From NCBI RefSeq assembly GCF_008124615.1, contig NZ_VNIB01000006.1, forward strand, positions 62,001-126,000: a DNA stretch of 64,000 nucleotides. Reading direction: 5' to 3'. Each line of letters opens with the position of its first letter. The first letter of the stretch is position 1. Below are positions 27,248-36,810 of this stretch, one piece after another. The translations under genes and the position numbers were made by a program. The notes beneath the pieces were generated by a model that saw nothing but the letters and a program-made list of their open reading frames with translations, was not told where the DNA came from and did not search any database. This DNA comes from Geothermobacter ehrlichii (GTDB lineage: Bacteria > Desulfobacterota > Desulfuromonadia > Desulfuromonadales > Geothermobacteraceae).

Positions 27248-27850
27248 ATGGTTATGAATGATATCAGGGAAGAAGTCAAAGAATTACAGATCGGCCTCAA
27301 GGTTCGCCGTCTGCGCCAGAACCGCCGCATGACATTGCAGGATCTCGCCGATCAGACCGGGCTGTCAAAGCCTCTGCTGTCACAGATCGAGAACGACCAG
27401 GTCATTCCGCCGCTCGCCACCCTGCTGCGCATTTCGAAGGCCTTCAAGGTCAGGATCGAAAACTTTTTCCAGGAAGAGAGCGCCAGCGAAAAATGTATCC
27501 TGGTGCGTTCCGGCGAAAGCCGCAAGCTGATCCAGCGTGGCCTGAGCCGCGGCGGATCGCCACCCTACATCTATCATTCCCTGGCCTATGGCAAGAGGGA
27601 CCGCAACATCGAACCCTTTCTGATGGAATTCCAGGCCCGCAACTGGGAAGAGGGGTTGCTGGTCAGCCACGAAGGACAGGAGTTTCTCTACCTGCTCGAG
27701 GGCGAGGTGGAGTTCCGCTACGGCGACCGGGCCATGCACCTGAAGGCCGGCGACTCCCTCTTCTACGACTCGAACGAGCCGCACGGCTACATCGCCGTCA
27801 GCGAAACCCCGCCCAGGGCGATTGTCGTTCTCTACTCCCGGGAAGCCTGA
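27248..27850 (+). CDS. XRE-type transcriptional regulator with C-terminal cupin domain
   Basis: This 200-residue protein has an N-terminal helix-turn-helix of the XRE class (about residues 15-70; MTLQDLADQTGLSKPLLSQIENDQVIPPLATLLRIS). A C-terminal cupin domain spans about 115-198 (EGQEFLYLLEGEVEFRYGDRAMHLKAGDSLFYDSNEPHGY). Such regulators (SutR/PuuR-like) sense a small ligand or metal in the cupin barrel and control a neighbouring or distant operon. The start is ATG 27248 or ATG 27254; AGGT at 27241-27244 fits the second slightly better. It is divergent from the EamA-HAD pair and lies 125 bases before elbB, so either could be a target. Confidence 0.9.
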   Translation: MVMNDIREEVKELQIGLKVRRLRQNRRMTLQDLADQTGLSKPLLSQIENDQVIPPLATLLRISKAFKVRIENFFQEESASEKCILVRSGESRKLIQRGLSRGGSPPYIYHSLAYGKRDRNIEPFLMEFQARNWEEGLLVSHEGQEFLYLLEGEVEFRYGDRAMHLKAGDSLFYDSNEPHGYIAVSETPPRAIVVLYSREA

Positions 27851-27974
27851 CCCGGTCTTGACAAGCCCCCGGCGTCGTCTAACATTGCCTGCAGGCCGGT
27901 TGCCGCCGTCAGCGACATCCCGCCCGGCCTGTGCGGCCAACCGGAAAAAAAACACACAGGACAGGAGGTTCGCC

Positions 27975-28637
27975 ATGGCAAAGGTAGGTGTCATTCTTTC
28001 GGGTTGCGGTGTCTATGACGGCAGTGAAATCCACGAGGCCGTCATCACCCTGCTGGCTCTCGACCGGAACGGAGCCGAGGCGATCTGCATGGCGCCGAAC
28101 ATCGAGCAGATGCATGTCGTCAACCACCTGACCGGCGAACCGGCCGAAGGGGAGAGCCGCAACGTCCTGGTCGAATCGGCCCGCATCGCCCGCGGCAACA
28201 TCCGGGACATCGCCACGGTCAAGGCGGACGAACTCGACGCCCTCATCCTGCCGGGAGGGTTTGGCGCCGCCAAGAACCTGTGCGACTTTGCCATCAAGGG
28301 CCCGGAATGCGAGGTCAATCCCGAAGTCGCCCGCCTGATCAGGGAGATCGTCGCCGCCAAAAAACCGCTGGCGGCCGTCTGCATCGCCCCGGCCCTGGTC
28401 GCCCGCGTTCTCGGCGAGGACAAGCTGACACACCAGCTCACCATCGGCAACGACGCCGACACCGCCGCCGCCGTGAAGAAGATGGGTGCCTCCCATATCG
28501 ACTGCCCCTGCACCAGCTTCGTCATCGACCGCGACAACAAGATCGTGAGCACTCCGGCCTACATGCTTGCCGGCGGCATCGCCGAAGCGGCCGAAGGCAT
28601 CGAAAAGACGGTCAAGGCTCTGCTCGAGCTGATCTGA
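27975..28637 (+). CDS. elbB: ElbB-type DJ-1/PfpI family protein (isoprenoid biosynthesis/glyoxalase-like)
   Basis: This 220-residue protein has the ElbB pattern. It opens with [21 protein letters not shown], followed by [15 protein letters not shown] and [14 protein letters not shown] with the nucleophile-elbow Cys. [27 protein letters not shown] follows. In E. coli ElbB (SCRP-27A) has weak glyoxalase activity and is linked to isoprenoid production; its real substrate is unclear. AGGAGGT (27963-27969) precedes the ATG at 27975. Rubredoxin follows 29 bases downstream and a strong hairpin closes the pair. Confidence 0.9.
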   Translation: MAKVGVILSGCGVYDGSEIHEAVITLLALDRNGAEAICMAPNIEQMHVVNHLTGEPAEGESRNVLVESARIARGNIRDIATVKADELDALILPGGFGAAKNLCDFAIKGPECEVNPEVARLIREIVAAKKPLAAVCIAPALVARVLGEDKLTHQLTIGNDADTAAAVKKMGASHIDCPCTSFVIDRDNKIVSTPAYMLAGGIAEAAEGIEKTVKALLELI

Positions 28638-28666
28638 CAGCCCTCAAGAAAGAAAGGTTCAGGCCG

Positions 28667-28825
28667 ATGGACAAGTACCGTTGCGTCATTTGCGACTACA
28701 TCTACGATCCGGCCGAAGGCGATCCGGCCAACGGCGTCGCTCCCGGCACCGCCTTCGAAGACCTGCCCGACGACTGGGTCTGCCCCTTGTGCGGCGCCGA
28801 CAAGTCGAATTTCGAAAAGGTCTGA
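28667..28825 (+). CDS. Rubredoxin
   Basis: This 52-residue protein has the two rubredoxin knuckles [10 protein letters not shown] (CxxC-x-Y) and [11 protein letters not shown], plus [14 protein letters not shown]. It therefore binds one Fe(Cys)4 centre and carries single electrons in the cytoplasm. In anaerobes, rubredoxins often feed rubrerythrin, superoxide reductase or oxygen-reducing flavoproteins; the rubrerythrin-like protein at 13460 is a possible partner. It sits 29 bases after elbB with AGAAAGG as ribosome site. Confidence 0.97.
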   Translation: MDKYRCVICDYIYDPAEGDPANGVAPGTAFEDLPDDWVCPLCGADKSNFEKV

Positions 28826-28840
28826 GTGAACCGTCCTTCG

Positions 28841-28874
28841 CCAAACGCCCCGCCGCTTTCGGCGGGGCGTTTGG
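28841..28874 (+). terminator. Strong hairpin after rubredoxin
   Basis: A perfect 15-bp stem (28841-28855 with 28860-28874) over a CTTT loop separates rubredoxin from lipA. There is no T-run beyond TTT inside the stem end. Confidence 0.75.
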
Positions 28875-28940
28875 ATTGATGCCCGACAATCTTTTTGACC
28901 ACGGCGGACCACACCACCGCCCCTGCCCCGGATCGACAGC

Positions 28941-29816
28941 ATGAACCGACCTCCCCGCAAACCGGACTGGCTCAAGGTACGCTTTCCGGCCGGAAGCAAT
29001 TTCGCCCGCATCGACCGTTACCACCGCCGACAGGGACTGCACTCGGTCTGCCGCAGCGCCGCCTGCCCCAACCAGGGAGAATGCTGGAACCGGGGCACGG
29101 CGACCTTCATGATCCTCGGCGACCACTGCACCCGCGACTGCCGCTTCTGCAACGTCACCGGCGTCCCTCCGCTGCCGGTCGATCCGGAGGAGCCGGCACG
29201 GGTGGCGGCGGCGATTGCCGAGCTGAAACTGCGCCATGCGGTCATCACCTCGGTAACCCGGGACGACCTCGCCGACGGCGGCGCCTCAGCCTTCGCCGCC
29301 GTGACCCGCGAAATCAGAAACCGCCTGCCGGATTGTCGCATCGAACTGCTGATTCCCGACCTGGCCGGCAACCACGACGCACTGCAGGTCATTCTCGACA
29401 GCCGGCCGGACATCCTCGGTCACAACCTGGAAACCGTTCCCCGGCTCTATCCGACGGTGCGTGCCGGCGCCGACTACCGCCGATCGCTCGAACTTCTGCG
29501 GCAGGCGGCCGAACGGGCCCCTGGCATTCCGACCAAATCGGGCCTGATGCTCGGGCTGGGCGAGCAGCGCAGCGAACTGCTGCAGGTGATGCGCGACCTG
29601 CGCCAGGCCGGCTGCGGCCGGCTGACCCTCGGCCAGTACCTGCAGCCGACCCGCACGCACCAGCCGGTCGCCCGCTACCTTCCTCCGGAGGAATTCGCCG
29701 AGCTGAAGGCGATCGGCCTGCGGCTCGGGTTCGAACATGTCGCATCCGGCCCCCTCGTCCGTTCTTCCTATCAGGCCGAAGAACAGCATCTGGAGGCAGA
29801 ACATGGCCATCAGTGA
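28941..29816 (+). CDS. lipA: Lipoyl synthase
   Basis: This 291-residue radical-SAM enzyme has both iron-sulfur sites. The auxiliary cluster motif is CRSAACPNQGECW (Cys at about 37, 42 and 48). The radical-SAM motif is CTRDCRFC (about 63-70), and the conserved RSSY, whose Ser ligates the auxiliary cluster, lies near the C-terminus. It inserts sulfur into octanoyl groups on lipoyl domains, which would include the E2 encoded by sucB in this window. The ATG at 28941 is the first in-frame start. The thioredoxin reductase gene starts inside its last 14 bases. Confidence 0.96.
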   Translation: MNRPPRKPDWLKVRFPAGSNFARIDRYHRRQGLHSVCRSAACPNQGECWNRGTATFMILGDHCTRDCRFCNVTGVPPLPVDPEEPARVAAAIAELKLRHAVITSVTRDDLADGGASAFAAVTREIRNRLPDCRIELLIPDLAGNHDALQVILDSRPDILGHNLETVPRLYPTVRAGADYRRSLELLRQAAERAPGIPTKSGLMLGLGEQRSELLQVMRDLRQAGCGRLTLGQYLQPTRTHQPVARYLPPEEFAELKAIGLRLGFEHVASGPLVRSSYQAEEQHLEAEHGHQ

Positions 29817-30741
29817 ACACTGCCGCACCATTGTTCTCGGCAGCGGTCCCGCCGGCCTGACGGCCGCCATCTACGCCGCCCGGGCACAGCTCGAACCTCT
29901 GGTCATCACCGGCCAGCAACCCGGCGGCCAGCTCACCGGCACCACCGAAATCGAGAATTTTCCCGGCTTCCCCGAAGGGATCGACGGCAACGAACTGATG
30001 GACCGCATGCGTCGACAGGCGGAACGCTTCGGCGCCTGCTTCTTTGACGGCAGCGCCAGCCCGGTCGAACTGGACAGGCATCCCTTCCGGATCCACTTCG
30101 AGGACCGGAGCGCGACCTGCGACAGTCTGATCGTCGCCACCGGAGCCACGCCCCGGCAGCTCGGCCTGCCGGGCGAGGTCGAGCTCTACGGCCGCGGCGT
30201 CTCGGTCTGCGCTACCTGCGACGGCTTCTTCTACCGGGGCAAGCGGGTGGTGGTGGTCGGCGGCGGCGACACGGCCATGGAAGACGCGGTCTTTCTCACC
30301 CGCTTCGCCGAGAAGGTGACGGTGGTGCACCGTCGCGACAGCCTGCGCGCCTCGCCGCCGATGCAGAAACGGGCGCTGGACAATCCGAAAATCGATTTCA
30401 TCTGGAACTGTACCGTCCGTCGCATTCTCACCGACGCCGGCGGCGTGACCGGCATCCGCATCAAGAACCTGCAGACGGACGAAGAAACGGAACTCGCCTG
30501 CGACGGGCTGTTTGTCGCCATCGGCCACGATCCGAACACCGGCCTGTTCCGGGATCAGCTCGAACTGACTCCGGACGGCTTCATCGTCACCACGGACGGC
30601 TGCCAGACCAGCGTGCCGGGCGTCTTCGCCGCCGGCGACGTCCAGGACGCCCATTTCCGCCAGGCCATCACCGCCGCCGGTACGGGCTGCCAGGCGGCGA
30701 TGCAGGCCGAGCGCTTCCTCGAAAGCCTGAAGGGAAACTGA
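29803..30741 (+). CDS. trxB: Thioredoxin reductase
   Basis: This 312-residue flavoprotein has FAD-binding GSGPAGLTAAIYAARA near the N-terminus, the redox-active CATCDG at about residues 137-142 and NADPH-binding VVVGGGDTAMEDAVFL. ATGD-type closure is seen as FAAGDVQDAHFRQAITAAGTG. This is the low-molecular-weight TrxR that passes electrons from NADPH to thioredoxin. GGAGG (29791-29795) precedes the ATG at 29803, which lies within the end of lipA, so the two genes are co-transcribed. An upstream in-frame codon at 29737 falls deep within lipA and has no ribosome site. Confidence 0.95.
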   Translation: MAISEHCRTIVLGSGPAGLTAAIYAARAQLEPLVITGQQPGGQLTGTTEIENFPGFPEGIDGNELMDRMRRQAERFGACFFDGSASPVELDRHPFRIHFEDRSATCDSLIVATGATPRQLGLPGEVELYGRGVSVCATCDGFFYRGKRVVVVGGGDTAMEDAVFLTRFAEKVTVVHRRDSLRASPPMQKRALDNPKIDFIWNCTVRRILTDAGGVTGIRIKNLQTDEETELACDGLFVAIGHDPNTGLFRDQLELTPDGFIVTTDGCQTSVPGVFAAGDVQDAHFRQAITAAGTGCQAAMQAERFLESLKGN

Positions 30742-30851
30742 TCTTCGGAGCCGGCCCCCCACCGGCAAGGCGGCGGCCGACAAGAAGACCGGAAAACCGA
30801 TGGGAGAACCGGGCGAAAAGAGCGCAGGCGGCTATAACGGAAACCGTCCTG

Positions 30852-31241
30852 TCAGTAGCCGATGCCGGTATCTTCGGGATGAACTGTCGGTACGAGCTGG
30901 TTCTGGCGGGTTGCCAGGCTGATGCAGAGCCGGGCGATCAGCTCGTGCATGATGATGGTGTGCGTGTTGTCGATGCGCTCGAAATAATCCTTGATCTTGC
31001 GTTTGAAACAGAGATCGCCGCTCAGATCGACCATGATATCGATCGACTCACCCAGGGCCAGAATTTCCATCGGATCGAGGGTCGTGTCGATGCCCTCGTT
31101 CCTGGCAAGCTGAAGACCGGGGGCCGACTCCTCCAGGTCGCAGACCCCCACGATCCGGATGTAATCGTACTTGAGCATCTCCCGCAGGAAGGTCGCCCCC
31201 GTCCTGCCGGCACCGATCAGAGCTACGGTGACCTGCTCCAT
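30852..31241 (-). CDS. Short Rossmann-fold NAD(P)-binding protein
   Basis: This 129-residue protein begins MEQVTVALIGAGRTGATFLREMLKYDYIRIVGVCDLEES, a complete GxGxxG dinucleotide-binding unit of the type found at the N-terminus of GFO/IDH/MocA or homoserine dehydrogenases. It also has DIMVDLSGD and then ends without a catalytic domain. The short length appears natural, as similar stand-alone units occur in related genomes, but a degraded dehydrogenase cannot be excluded. The ATG at 31241 has a G-rich stretch (AAAGGGGGG) before it. It may sense NAD(H) or NADP(H). It is divergent from the small protein at 31368. Confidence 0.7.
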   Translation of the reverse strand: MEQVTVALIGAGRTGATFLREMLKYDYIRIVGVCDLEESAPGLQLARNEGIDTTLDPMEILALGESIDIMVDLSGDLCFKRKIKDYFERIDNTHTIIMHELIARLCISLATRQNQLVPTVHPEDTGIGY

Positions 31242-31367
31242 GCCGCCCCCCTTTCGCACCGCCAACCTGCACTCCCATTTCAGATTACCAGAGACGCCGG
31301 GAAAAAAAAGCGCCGGCCGTGCTATGATTGAAGAACAGGCCGTGCCGCACAAAAAAGGGGCGAGCGC

Positions 31368-31610
31368 ATGATCAGGGTCAGATACAGAAACGGACGCTCC
31401 GGGCAGATCACCTCACGGCAGCTCGATGCCCTGATTGCCCGGGGAACGATCGTCGCCTTCAGACGATCCAGCGGCTGGGTCGATGTCGAAACCGACCCTG
31501 TCAGACGACAGACGCCCCCGGACCCCGTACAGCCGGAGCGCAGGGCCGGCATGGTCTATGCCCAGATCCTGGCCCGGCTCGACGAGATGTCCCGCCCGCC
31601 AAAGTCGTGA
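31368..31610 (+). CDS. Small conserved hypothetical protein (GSU3473-like)
   Basis: This 80-residue basic protein begins MIRVRYRNGRSGQITSRQLDALIARG and contains FRRSSGWVDVETDPVR. It has no signal peptide, cysteine or membrane segment. The pattern of a beta-hairpin, an 'LD-LI--G' helix and an 'RS-GWV' strand recalls small proteins of Geobacter annotated as the GSU3473 family. This is a resemblance from memory, not a search result. The function is unknown. It lies 174 bases before sucA in the same direction. Confidence 0.6.
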   Translation: MIRVRYRNGRSGQITSRQLDALIARGTIVAFRRSSGWVDVETDPVRRQTPPDPVQPERRAGMVYAQILARLDEMSRPPKS

Positions 31611-31784
31611 CGACGGCTCCATCCTGAGAAACGCCATTGGCCATCCCGCCCCCTCCCTGTCGGTCCCTGTTTTCGCCTCTCCCCGTCCAGCCGGGTCACC
31701 GCCCATTGAAAGCCCACCCGCGGCTGATATAATCGTCTGTAAAATCGGTTTCTTACCCCTTGCGAGGACATTACCGCACCCACC

Positions 31785-34463
31785 ATGGACATCCTAGCCA
31801 ACGCCGGCCCGGAGTGGCTGGAAAACCAGTACCGACTCTGGCGCGACGATCCCGCCAGTGTGCCCGACGATCTGCGGGCCTTCTTTTCCGGCTTCGAGAT
31901 AGCCGCCCACGATGGAGACGCCGCTCCCCGCGATCTTGTCCGCAAACAGGCCGCCGTCGAGCTGTTGATCCAGCGCTACCGCGAAATCGGTCATCTGCAG
32001 GCCTGCACCGATCCTCTCGACCCCTGCCCGCCGCCCCATCCCGCCCTGGCGCCCGAGACCTTCGGCCTGGAACAGAGCGACCTCGACAGCGTCTTTCACC
32101 CCGGTGATCTCGTCCCGAACGGCGCCACCCTGCGCCAGATTCTCGACCGGCTGCGGCAGACCTACAGCCGTACCGTCGGCGTCGAGTTCATGCACATCCA
32201 GGACCAGACCGAACGGGAATGGCTGCGCCGAAAAATGGAGGAGAGCGGCAACCGGCTGCAACTGAACCCTGACGAAAAACTCGCCATCCTGCGCAAGCTG
32301 CAGGAGGCGGGCCTGTTCGAAATCTTTCTCCACCGCCGCTTTCTCGGCCAGAAACGGTTCTCCCTCGAAGGGGGAGAAACAATGATCCCGCTGCTCGACG
32401 AGATCACCCGCAATGCGGCGGCGAGCGGTGTCTGCGATCTGATCCTCGGCATGGCGCACCGGGGCCGGCTGAACGTGCTGGCGAACATCTTCGGCAAGCC
32501 GCTGCCGAACATGTTCGCCGAGTTCACCGACAACGTCGAACTCGCCTTCGTCGGCGAGGGGGACGTCAAGTATCACAAGGGTTATTCCTGCGACCGGGAA
32601 TTTCCCAACGGCAGAAAACTGCACATGTCGATCGCCTCCAATCCCAGTCACCTGGAAGCGGTCGATCCGGTGGTCATCGGCAAGTGCCGGGCCAGACACA
32701 GCAACTACGGTCCCGGCGGCCGCAAAAAGGTGCTGCCGGTACTGATCCACGGCGACGCCGCCTTCGCCGGCCAGGGGATGGTCGCCGAAACCCTCAACCT
32801 GTCGCAGATCGACGGCTACCAGGTGGGCGGCACCATTCACGTCGTTCTCAACAACCAGATCGGCTTCACCACCTCGCCACAGCACGCCCGTTCCACCCCC
32901 TACGCCACGGACGTGGCCAAGATGCTGATGGTGCCCATCTTCCATGTACACGGCGAAGATCCGGAAGCGGCCGCCCATGTCGCCCGGCTGGCCGTCGAAT
33001 ACCGGCAGACATTCGGCCGTGACGTCATCATCGAAATCATCTGCTACCGCCGTCAGGGACACAACGAAGGGGACGATCCGTCTTTCACCCAGCCGCTGAT
33101 GTACGAAAAGATCCGCCGGCGCCCGCCGGTGCACGAGGTCTATGCCGCCCGACTGATCGAGGAAGGGATCGATCCGGCCGCCATCAGGGCCCAGGCCGAC
33201 GCCATCAACGCCCGGCTGGAAGAGGCGCTGGGTGGGGAAAGCGTGCCGATCGGTGCCGGCTACCGCGGCAAATGGAGCAACATCCAGCGTCATTACGAAC
33301 CGGTGGAGATCACCACCGGCGTTCCCGAAAACATCCTGCGCAAGCTGGCCGTCCGTCTCAGCAGCATACCGAAAAGTTTCTCGGCGCATCCGAAAGTCGT
33401 CCGCCTGCTGGAAGCCCGCAGACGCATGGCCGAAGAAGGCAGCGGCATCGACTGGGGGACGGCCGAAGCCCTGGCCTTCGCCACCCTGCTGACCGAAGGC
33501 ACCCCCATCCGCCTCTCGGGCCAGGACTGCCGCCGCGGCACCTTCAACCATCGGCATGCCGTGCTCATCGACACCACCAACGACCAGCCCTACGTACCGC
33601 TCGGCTTTCTCTCGCCGACCCAGGCTCCGATCCAGGTCTACAACAGCATGCTGTCGGAAAACGCGGTTCTCGGCTTCGAATACGGCTATTCCCTGGAAAT
33701 GCCCGAAGGACTGACCATCTGGGAAGCCCAGTTCGGCGACTTCGCCAACGGTGCCCAGGTGAGCATCGACCAGTTCATCAGCAGCAGCGGCTCGAAATGG
33801 GACCGCACCAGCGGCCTGGTGATGTTCCTGCCGCACGGCTACGAGGGCCAGGGGGCGGAACACTCCAGCGCCCGCATCGAGCGCTACCTGCAACTCTGCG
33901 CCGACCACAACCTGCAGGTGGTCTTCCCCAGCACGCCGGCGCAGTTCTTCCACCTGCTGCGCCGGCAGATGAAGGTTCCGTGGCGACGGCCGCTGATCGT
34001 CTTCACGCCGAAGAGCCTGCTTCGCCACCCGGATTGCCGCTCGAGCCTGGCGGAGCTGAGCCAGGGACGCTTCCGGGAGATCCTGACTGATTCGGCGGCG
34101 AAAAAGGCGGTGCGCACGATCCTGCTGTGCAGCGGCAAGATCTACTTCGAGCTGGCGGCGCGCCGGCGGGACGAAGAGCGGGACGACGTCGCCCTGGTGC
34201 GCATCGAACAGCTCTATCCGTTGCGCGAGGATCTTCTCGCCCAGGCCCTGCAGAGCTACCCGAAGGCGGAAACCTTCGCCTGGGTGCAGGAAGAGCCGGC
34301 CAACGGCGGAGCCTGGAGCCACCTGCGGCCACGCCTGACCGCCCTGCTGGGGAAAGAGCCGGTCTATGTCGGACGACCGGCGATGGCGGCCACCGCCGTC
34401 GGCAGCCACCGGCAGCATGTGCGCGAACAGAAGAAACTGATCAGCAAGGCGTTCAGCCTGTGA
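31785..34463 (+). CDS. sucA: 2-oxoglutarate dehydrogenase E1 component
   Basis: This 892-residue thiamine-diphosphate enzyme has the OdhA/SucA layout. The N-terminal E2-binding start is [31 protein letters not shown] and GDVKYHKG belong to the first catalytic half. [19 protein letters not shown] leads into the diphosphate-binding [21 protein letters not shown] and the [13 protein letters not shown] region. The transketolase-like second half includes [13 protein letters not shown]. It decarboxylates 2-oxoglutarate and hands succinyl to E2 (sucB, 38 bases downstream). The E3 gene (lpd) is not in the window. Its presence points to an oxidative TCA cycle branch. Confidence 0.96.
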   Translation: MDILANAGPEWLENQYRLWRDDPASVPDDLRAFFSGFEIAAHDGDAAPRDLVRKQAAVELLIQRYREIGHLQACTDPLDPCPPPHPALAPETFGLEQSDLDSVFHPGDLVPNGATLRQILDRLRQTYSRTVGVEFMHIQDQTEREWLRRKMEESGNRLQLNPDEKLAILRKLQEAGLFEIFLHRRFLGQKRFSLEGGETMIPLLDEITRNAAASGVCDLILGMAHRGRLNVLANIFGKPLPNMFAEFTDNVELAFVGEGDVKYHKGYSCDREFPNGRKLHMSIASNPSHLEAVDPVVIGKCRARHSNYGPGGRKKVLPVLIHGDAAFAGQGMVAETLNLSQIDGYQVGGTIHVVLNNQIGFTTSPQHARSTPYATDVAKMLMVPIFHVHGEDPEAAAHVARLAVEYRQTFGRDVIIEIICYRRQGHNEGDDPSFTQPLMYEKIRRRPPVHEVYAARLIEEGIDPAAIRAQADAINARLEEALGGESVPIGAGYRGKWSNIQRHYEPVEITTGVPENILRKLAVRLSSIPKSFSAHPKVVRLLEARRRMAEEGSGIDWGTAEALAFATLLTEGTPIRLSGQDCRRGTFNHRHAVLIDTTNDQPYVPLGFLSPTQAPIQVYNSMLSENAVLGFEYGYSLEMPEGLTIWEAQFGDFANGAQVSIDQFISSSGSKWDRTSGLVMFLPHGYEGQGAEHSSARIERYLQLCADHNLQVVFPSTPAQFFHLLRRQMKVPWRRPLIVFTPKSLLRHPDCRSSLAELSQGRFREILTDSAAKKAVRTILLCSGKIYFELAARRRDEERDDVALVRIEQLYPLREDLLAQALQSYPKAETFAWVQEEPANGGAWSHLRPRLTALLGKEPVYVGRPAMAATAVGSHRQHVREQKKLISKAFSL

Positions 34464-34501
34464 CCTGTTCGCCGACAACCGTCCAGGGGGAAGGAAACAT
34501 C

Positions 34502-35662
34502 ATGGATATCATCGTCCCGGAAGTGGGAGAATCGATCTTCGAGGCCGAGATCGCCAAATGGCATGTCGCCGACGGCAGCCAGGTCGCCAAAGACGACCTT
34601 TTATGCGAGCTGGAAACCGACAAGATCTCTCTCGAACTGCACGCCGAAACCGCCGGCACCATTCATCTCGCCGCCGCCGAAGGCGACACGGTGAAGATCG
34701 GCGCCGTCATCGCCCGTATCGAGGAGGGCGGGGCAGACAAAGAGGCACCGGTGGAAAAGTCCGGGGCGCCCGAAGCCGAGATCCCGGCCGCATCAGCTGC
34801 AAAAGAAAGTCCCGCTCCTGTTTCAGCGCCGACTCCTGTCCCCGCTGCCGCCCCGCAACCGGTGGCAAAATCGGCAACCGACCGACCAGCTGAAGCGGAA
34901 AAACCGGCCCCCCAAGGCGGTCCGGCCATACCGAGTCTCGATCTGCCCCAAAAAGTCGATGACGATCGCGTCACCCGGGTGCCGATGACCCCTATCCGGC
35001 GCAAGATCGCCGCCCACCTGCTCGCCGCGCGGCAACAGACTGCCATGCTCACCACTTTCAACGAGGTCGACATGAGCCGGATTCTGCAACTGCGGCGCGA
35101 GCACGGCGAAGCCTTCAAGGCCAGACACGGCGTCAAGCTGGGCCTGATGTCCTTCTTCGTCCGGGCAGTGGTCAACGCCCTGAAAGAGGTTCCCGAGGTC
35201 AACGCCCGCATCGACGGCGACGACATCGTCTACCAGCACTTCTACGACATCGGCATCGCCGTCGGCGGCGAAAAGGGACTGGTGGTGCCGGTCATCCGCG
35301 ATGCCGACGGCCTTTCCCCGGCCGAGATCGAAAAGACGATCCGCGACTTCGCCGACAGGGTGCAAACCAACCGCATCACCCTGGCCGACCTGGAGGGGGG
35401 GACCTTCACCATCAGCAACGGCGGCGTCTACGGCTCGATGCTCAGCACACCGATCATCAATCCGCCGCAGACCGGGGTGCTGGGCATGCACAACATCCAG
35501 GAGCGGGCGGTCGTGGTCGATGGCGAAATCGTCATCCGCCCGATGATGTACCTCGCTCTCAGCTACGATCACCGGCTGATCGACGGCAGGCAGGCGGTCG
35601 GCTTTCTGAAACGGGTCAGGGAGCAGCTCGAGCAGGCAGAGGCCGGGCATCTCGGGCTCTGA
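34502..35662 (+). CDS. sucB: 2-oxoglutarate dehydrogenase E2 component (dihydrolipoyl succinyltransferase)
   Basis: The 386-residue protein has one lipoyl domain at the N-terminus ([18 protein letters not shown], lipoylated Lys at about residue 43). A long Ala/Pro-rich linker follows at about 80-145. The catalytic domain (about 150-386) ends in [15 protein letters not shown] with the H-x-x-x-D active site and includes [29 protein letters not shown]. The peripheral-subunit-binding domain appears to be absent or reduced between linker and catalytic core, which would affect E3 docking. The ATG at 34502 follows GGGGGAAGGAA. It would be lipoylated by LipA, also encoded here. Confidence 0.94.
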   Translation: MDIIVPEVGESIFEAEIAKWHVADGSQVAKDDLLCELETDKISLELHAETAGTIHLAAAEGDTVKIGAVIARIEEGGADKEAPVEKSGAPEAEIPAASAAKESPAPVSAPTPVPAAAPQPVAKSATDRPAEAEKPAPQGGPAIPSLDLPQKVDDDRVTRVPMTPIRRKIAAHLLAARQQTAMLTTFNEVDMSRILQLRREHGEAFKARHGVKLGLMSFFVRAVVNALKEVPEVNARIDGDDIVYQHFYDIGIAVGGEKGLVVPVIRDADGLSPAEIEKTIRDFADRVQTNRITLADLEGGTFTISNGGVYGSMLSTPIINPPQTGVLGMHNIQERAVVVDGEIVIRPMMYLALSYDHRLIDGRQAVGFLKRVREQLEQAEAGHLGL

Positions 35663-35668
35663 TGCAAA

Positions 35669-35728
35669 GGGCCCGGCAGACGCCGGGCCCGAAACTATTG
35701 ACAACCCGGGCCGGTCAAAAAGGCCCGG
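35669..35728. terminator. Two hairpins between convergent sucB and the DsbA-like gene
   Basis: GGGCCCGGC with GCCGGGCCC (35669-35690, 4-nt loop) and CCGGGCC with GGCCCGG (35706-35728) lie just after the sucB stop. On the minus strand the loop of the second hairpin contains TTTTT. They probably serve both converging transcripts. Confidence 0.55.
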
Positions 35729-35821
35729 ACAGCAAACTTCCCGCCCCCCGGGAAACGAGACGCACTCAAGTCAGTACGTCGAGTTTCGAGGGACGAGGGC
35801 GACACCGTGAGCAGGCCTTTT

Positions 35822-36670
35822 TCAACTGCCTGCCTGCTTTTTCAATCTCCGCAATTCCAGATCGATCATCTGCTGCAGACCGTTCAGGCTGCGGTCGCGT
35901 ACCAGTCGGCCATTGATGTAGACCGTCGGCGTTCCTCGCACGCCCAGCTGCTGTCCCTGGCGCAGGTCCTGCTGCACCTGACCCTGCAAAGCGCTGTCCT
36001 GCATGTCGCGGTCGAACCGCGCCAGGTCGAGACCGACCTTGCCGGCCAGTTCGCGAATCTTCTGGTCGCTGAGCCGATTGTAATTTTCGAACAGCAGGTC
36101 GTGCATCTCCCAGAACTTGCCCTGTTTTCCCGCCGCCAGCGCCGCCAGCGCCGCTTTGCGGGCGAACCTGTGCATCGGAAGAGGGAAATTCTTCAGCGCC
36201 AGCCGGACCTTCTGCGGGTTGCGCTCCAGAATCTGCTTCAGCACCGGGGCCAGTCGGGCGCAGTAGGGGCACTGGAAATCGTCGAAGACGACGATGGTGA
36301 CCGGAGCGTCGATGTTGCCGCGCACCGGGGCATCCCCCACATCGACACTCTGGATGACGTCGAACCCGAGATACTCCACCGTTGTCTTGCCCTCGCGGCT
36401 GAGCAGCACCAGATTGTCCCCCTGGACGATCAGCCCGTTCACGTCGGGGCCGACCTCGGTCGAACCCTGCAGTCGCCCGTCGAGGGCAAACATGTAGAGC
36501 GTTTTTTCTCCCAGCACGAAGAAGGTCCGTCCGCTTGGACTGATGGCCATCTGTCGAACAGGTTCCGGAACCTGAACCCGCCGAACGACCCGGGATTCAA
36601 TCTCGCCAAAGACATGAAGAGGCAGCAGGCAGAGCAGCAGAACCAAAAAAGGCAATGAAACAATACGCAT
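35822..36670 (-). CDS. Exported DsbA-family thioredoxin-like protein with extra N-terminal domain
   Basis: The 282-residue product has a signal peptide (MRIVSLPFLVLLLCLLPLHVFG). An N-terminal region of about 90 residues follows, with repeated strand patterns (ISPSGRTFFVLGEKTLYMFALDGRLQG, VNGLIVQGDNLVLLSREGKTTVEYLGF) that look like two blades of a propeller. From about residue 108 a DSBA-like thioredoxin_4 domain carries the redox motif FDDFQCPYCARLAPVL and the cis-Pro region RGTPTVYINGRLV. It would form, isomerise or reduce disulfides in the periplasm. AGGAAAGGA precedes the ATG at 36670. The next gene upstream (GntR) is divergent. Confidence 0.88.
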   Translation of the reverse strand: MRIVSLPFLVLLLCLLPLHVFGEIESRVVRRVQVPEPVRQMAISPSGRTFFVLGEKTLYMFALDGRLQGSTEVGPDVNGLIVQGDNLVLLSREGKTTVEYLGFDVIQSVDVGDAPVRGNIDAPVTIVVFDDFQCPYCARLAPVLKQILERNPQKVRLALKNFPLPMHRFARKAALAALAAGKQGKFWEMHDLLFENYNRLSDQKIRELAGKVGLDLARFDRDMQDSALQGQVQQDLRQGQQLGVRGTPTVYINGRLVRDRSLNGLQQMIDLELRRLKKQAGS

Positions 36671-36756
36671 GGCCGAAATCCTTTCCTGTGGATTTCGGCA
36701 CAGGATAGCACGACTCACCACCATGGGGAAATTCGATCGGACAGACAATTTTTTGC

Positions 36757-36794
36757 TTGCATTTTTCGGCCGGCAACCTAGAATGTCGACATTC
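36757..36794 (+). promoter_or_regulatory. Promoter and palindromic operator candidate of the GntR-aminotransferase operon
   Basis: TTGCAT (36757-36762), 16 bases and TAGAAT (36779-36784) form a sigma-70-like promoter. A perfect 14-bp palindrome GAATGTCGACATTC (36781-36794) overlaps the -10 and the start region, just before the GGAGGAGG ribosome site. FadR-type GntR proteins bind short palindromes, often T-G-T/A-C-A centred, so autoregulation by the downstream gene is likely. Confidence 0.6.
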
Positions 36795-36810
36795 GACACC
36801 GGAGGAGGCC

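Noticed and set aside
31794-34478. An 894-residue open frame antisense to the whole of sucA
   Set aside because: It is a shadow frame from GC-rich codon use in sucA. It has no recognisable domain, and sucA is certain.
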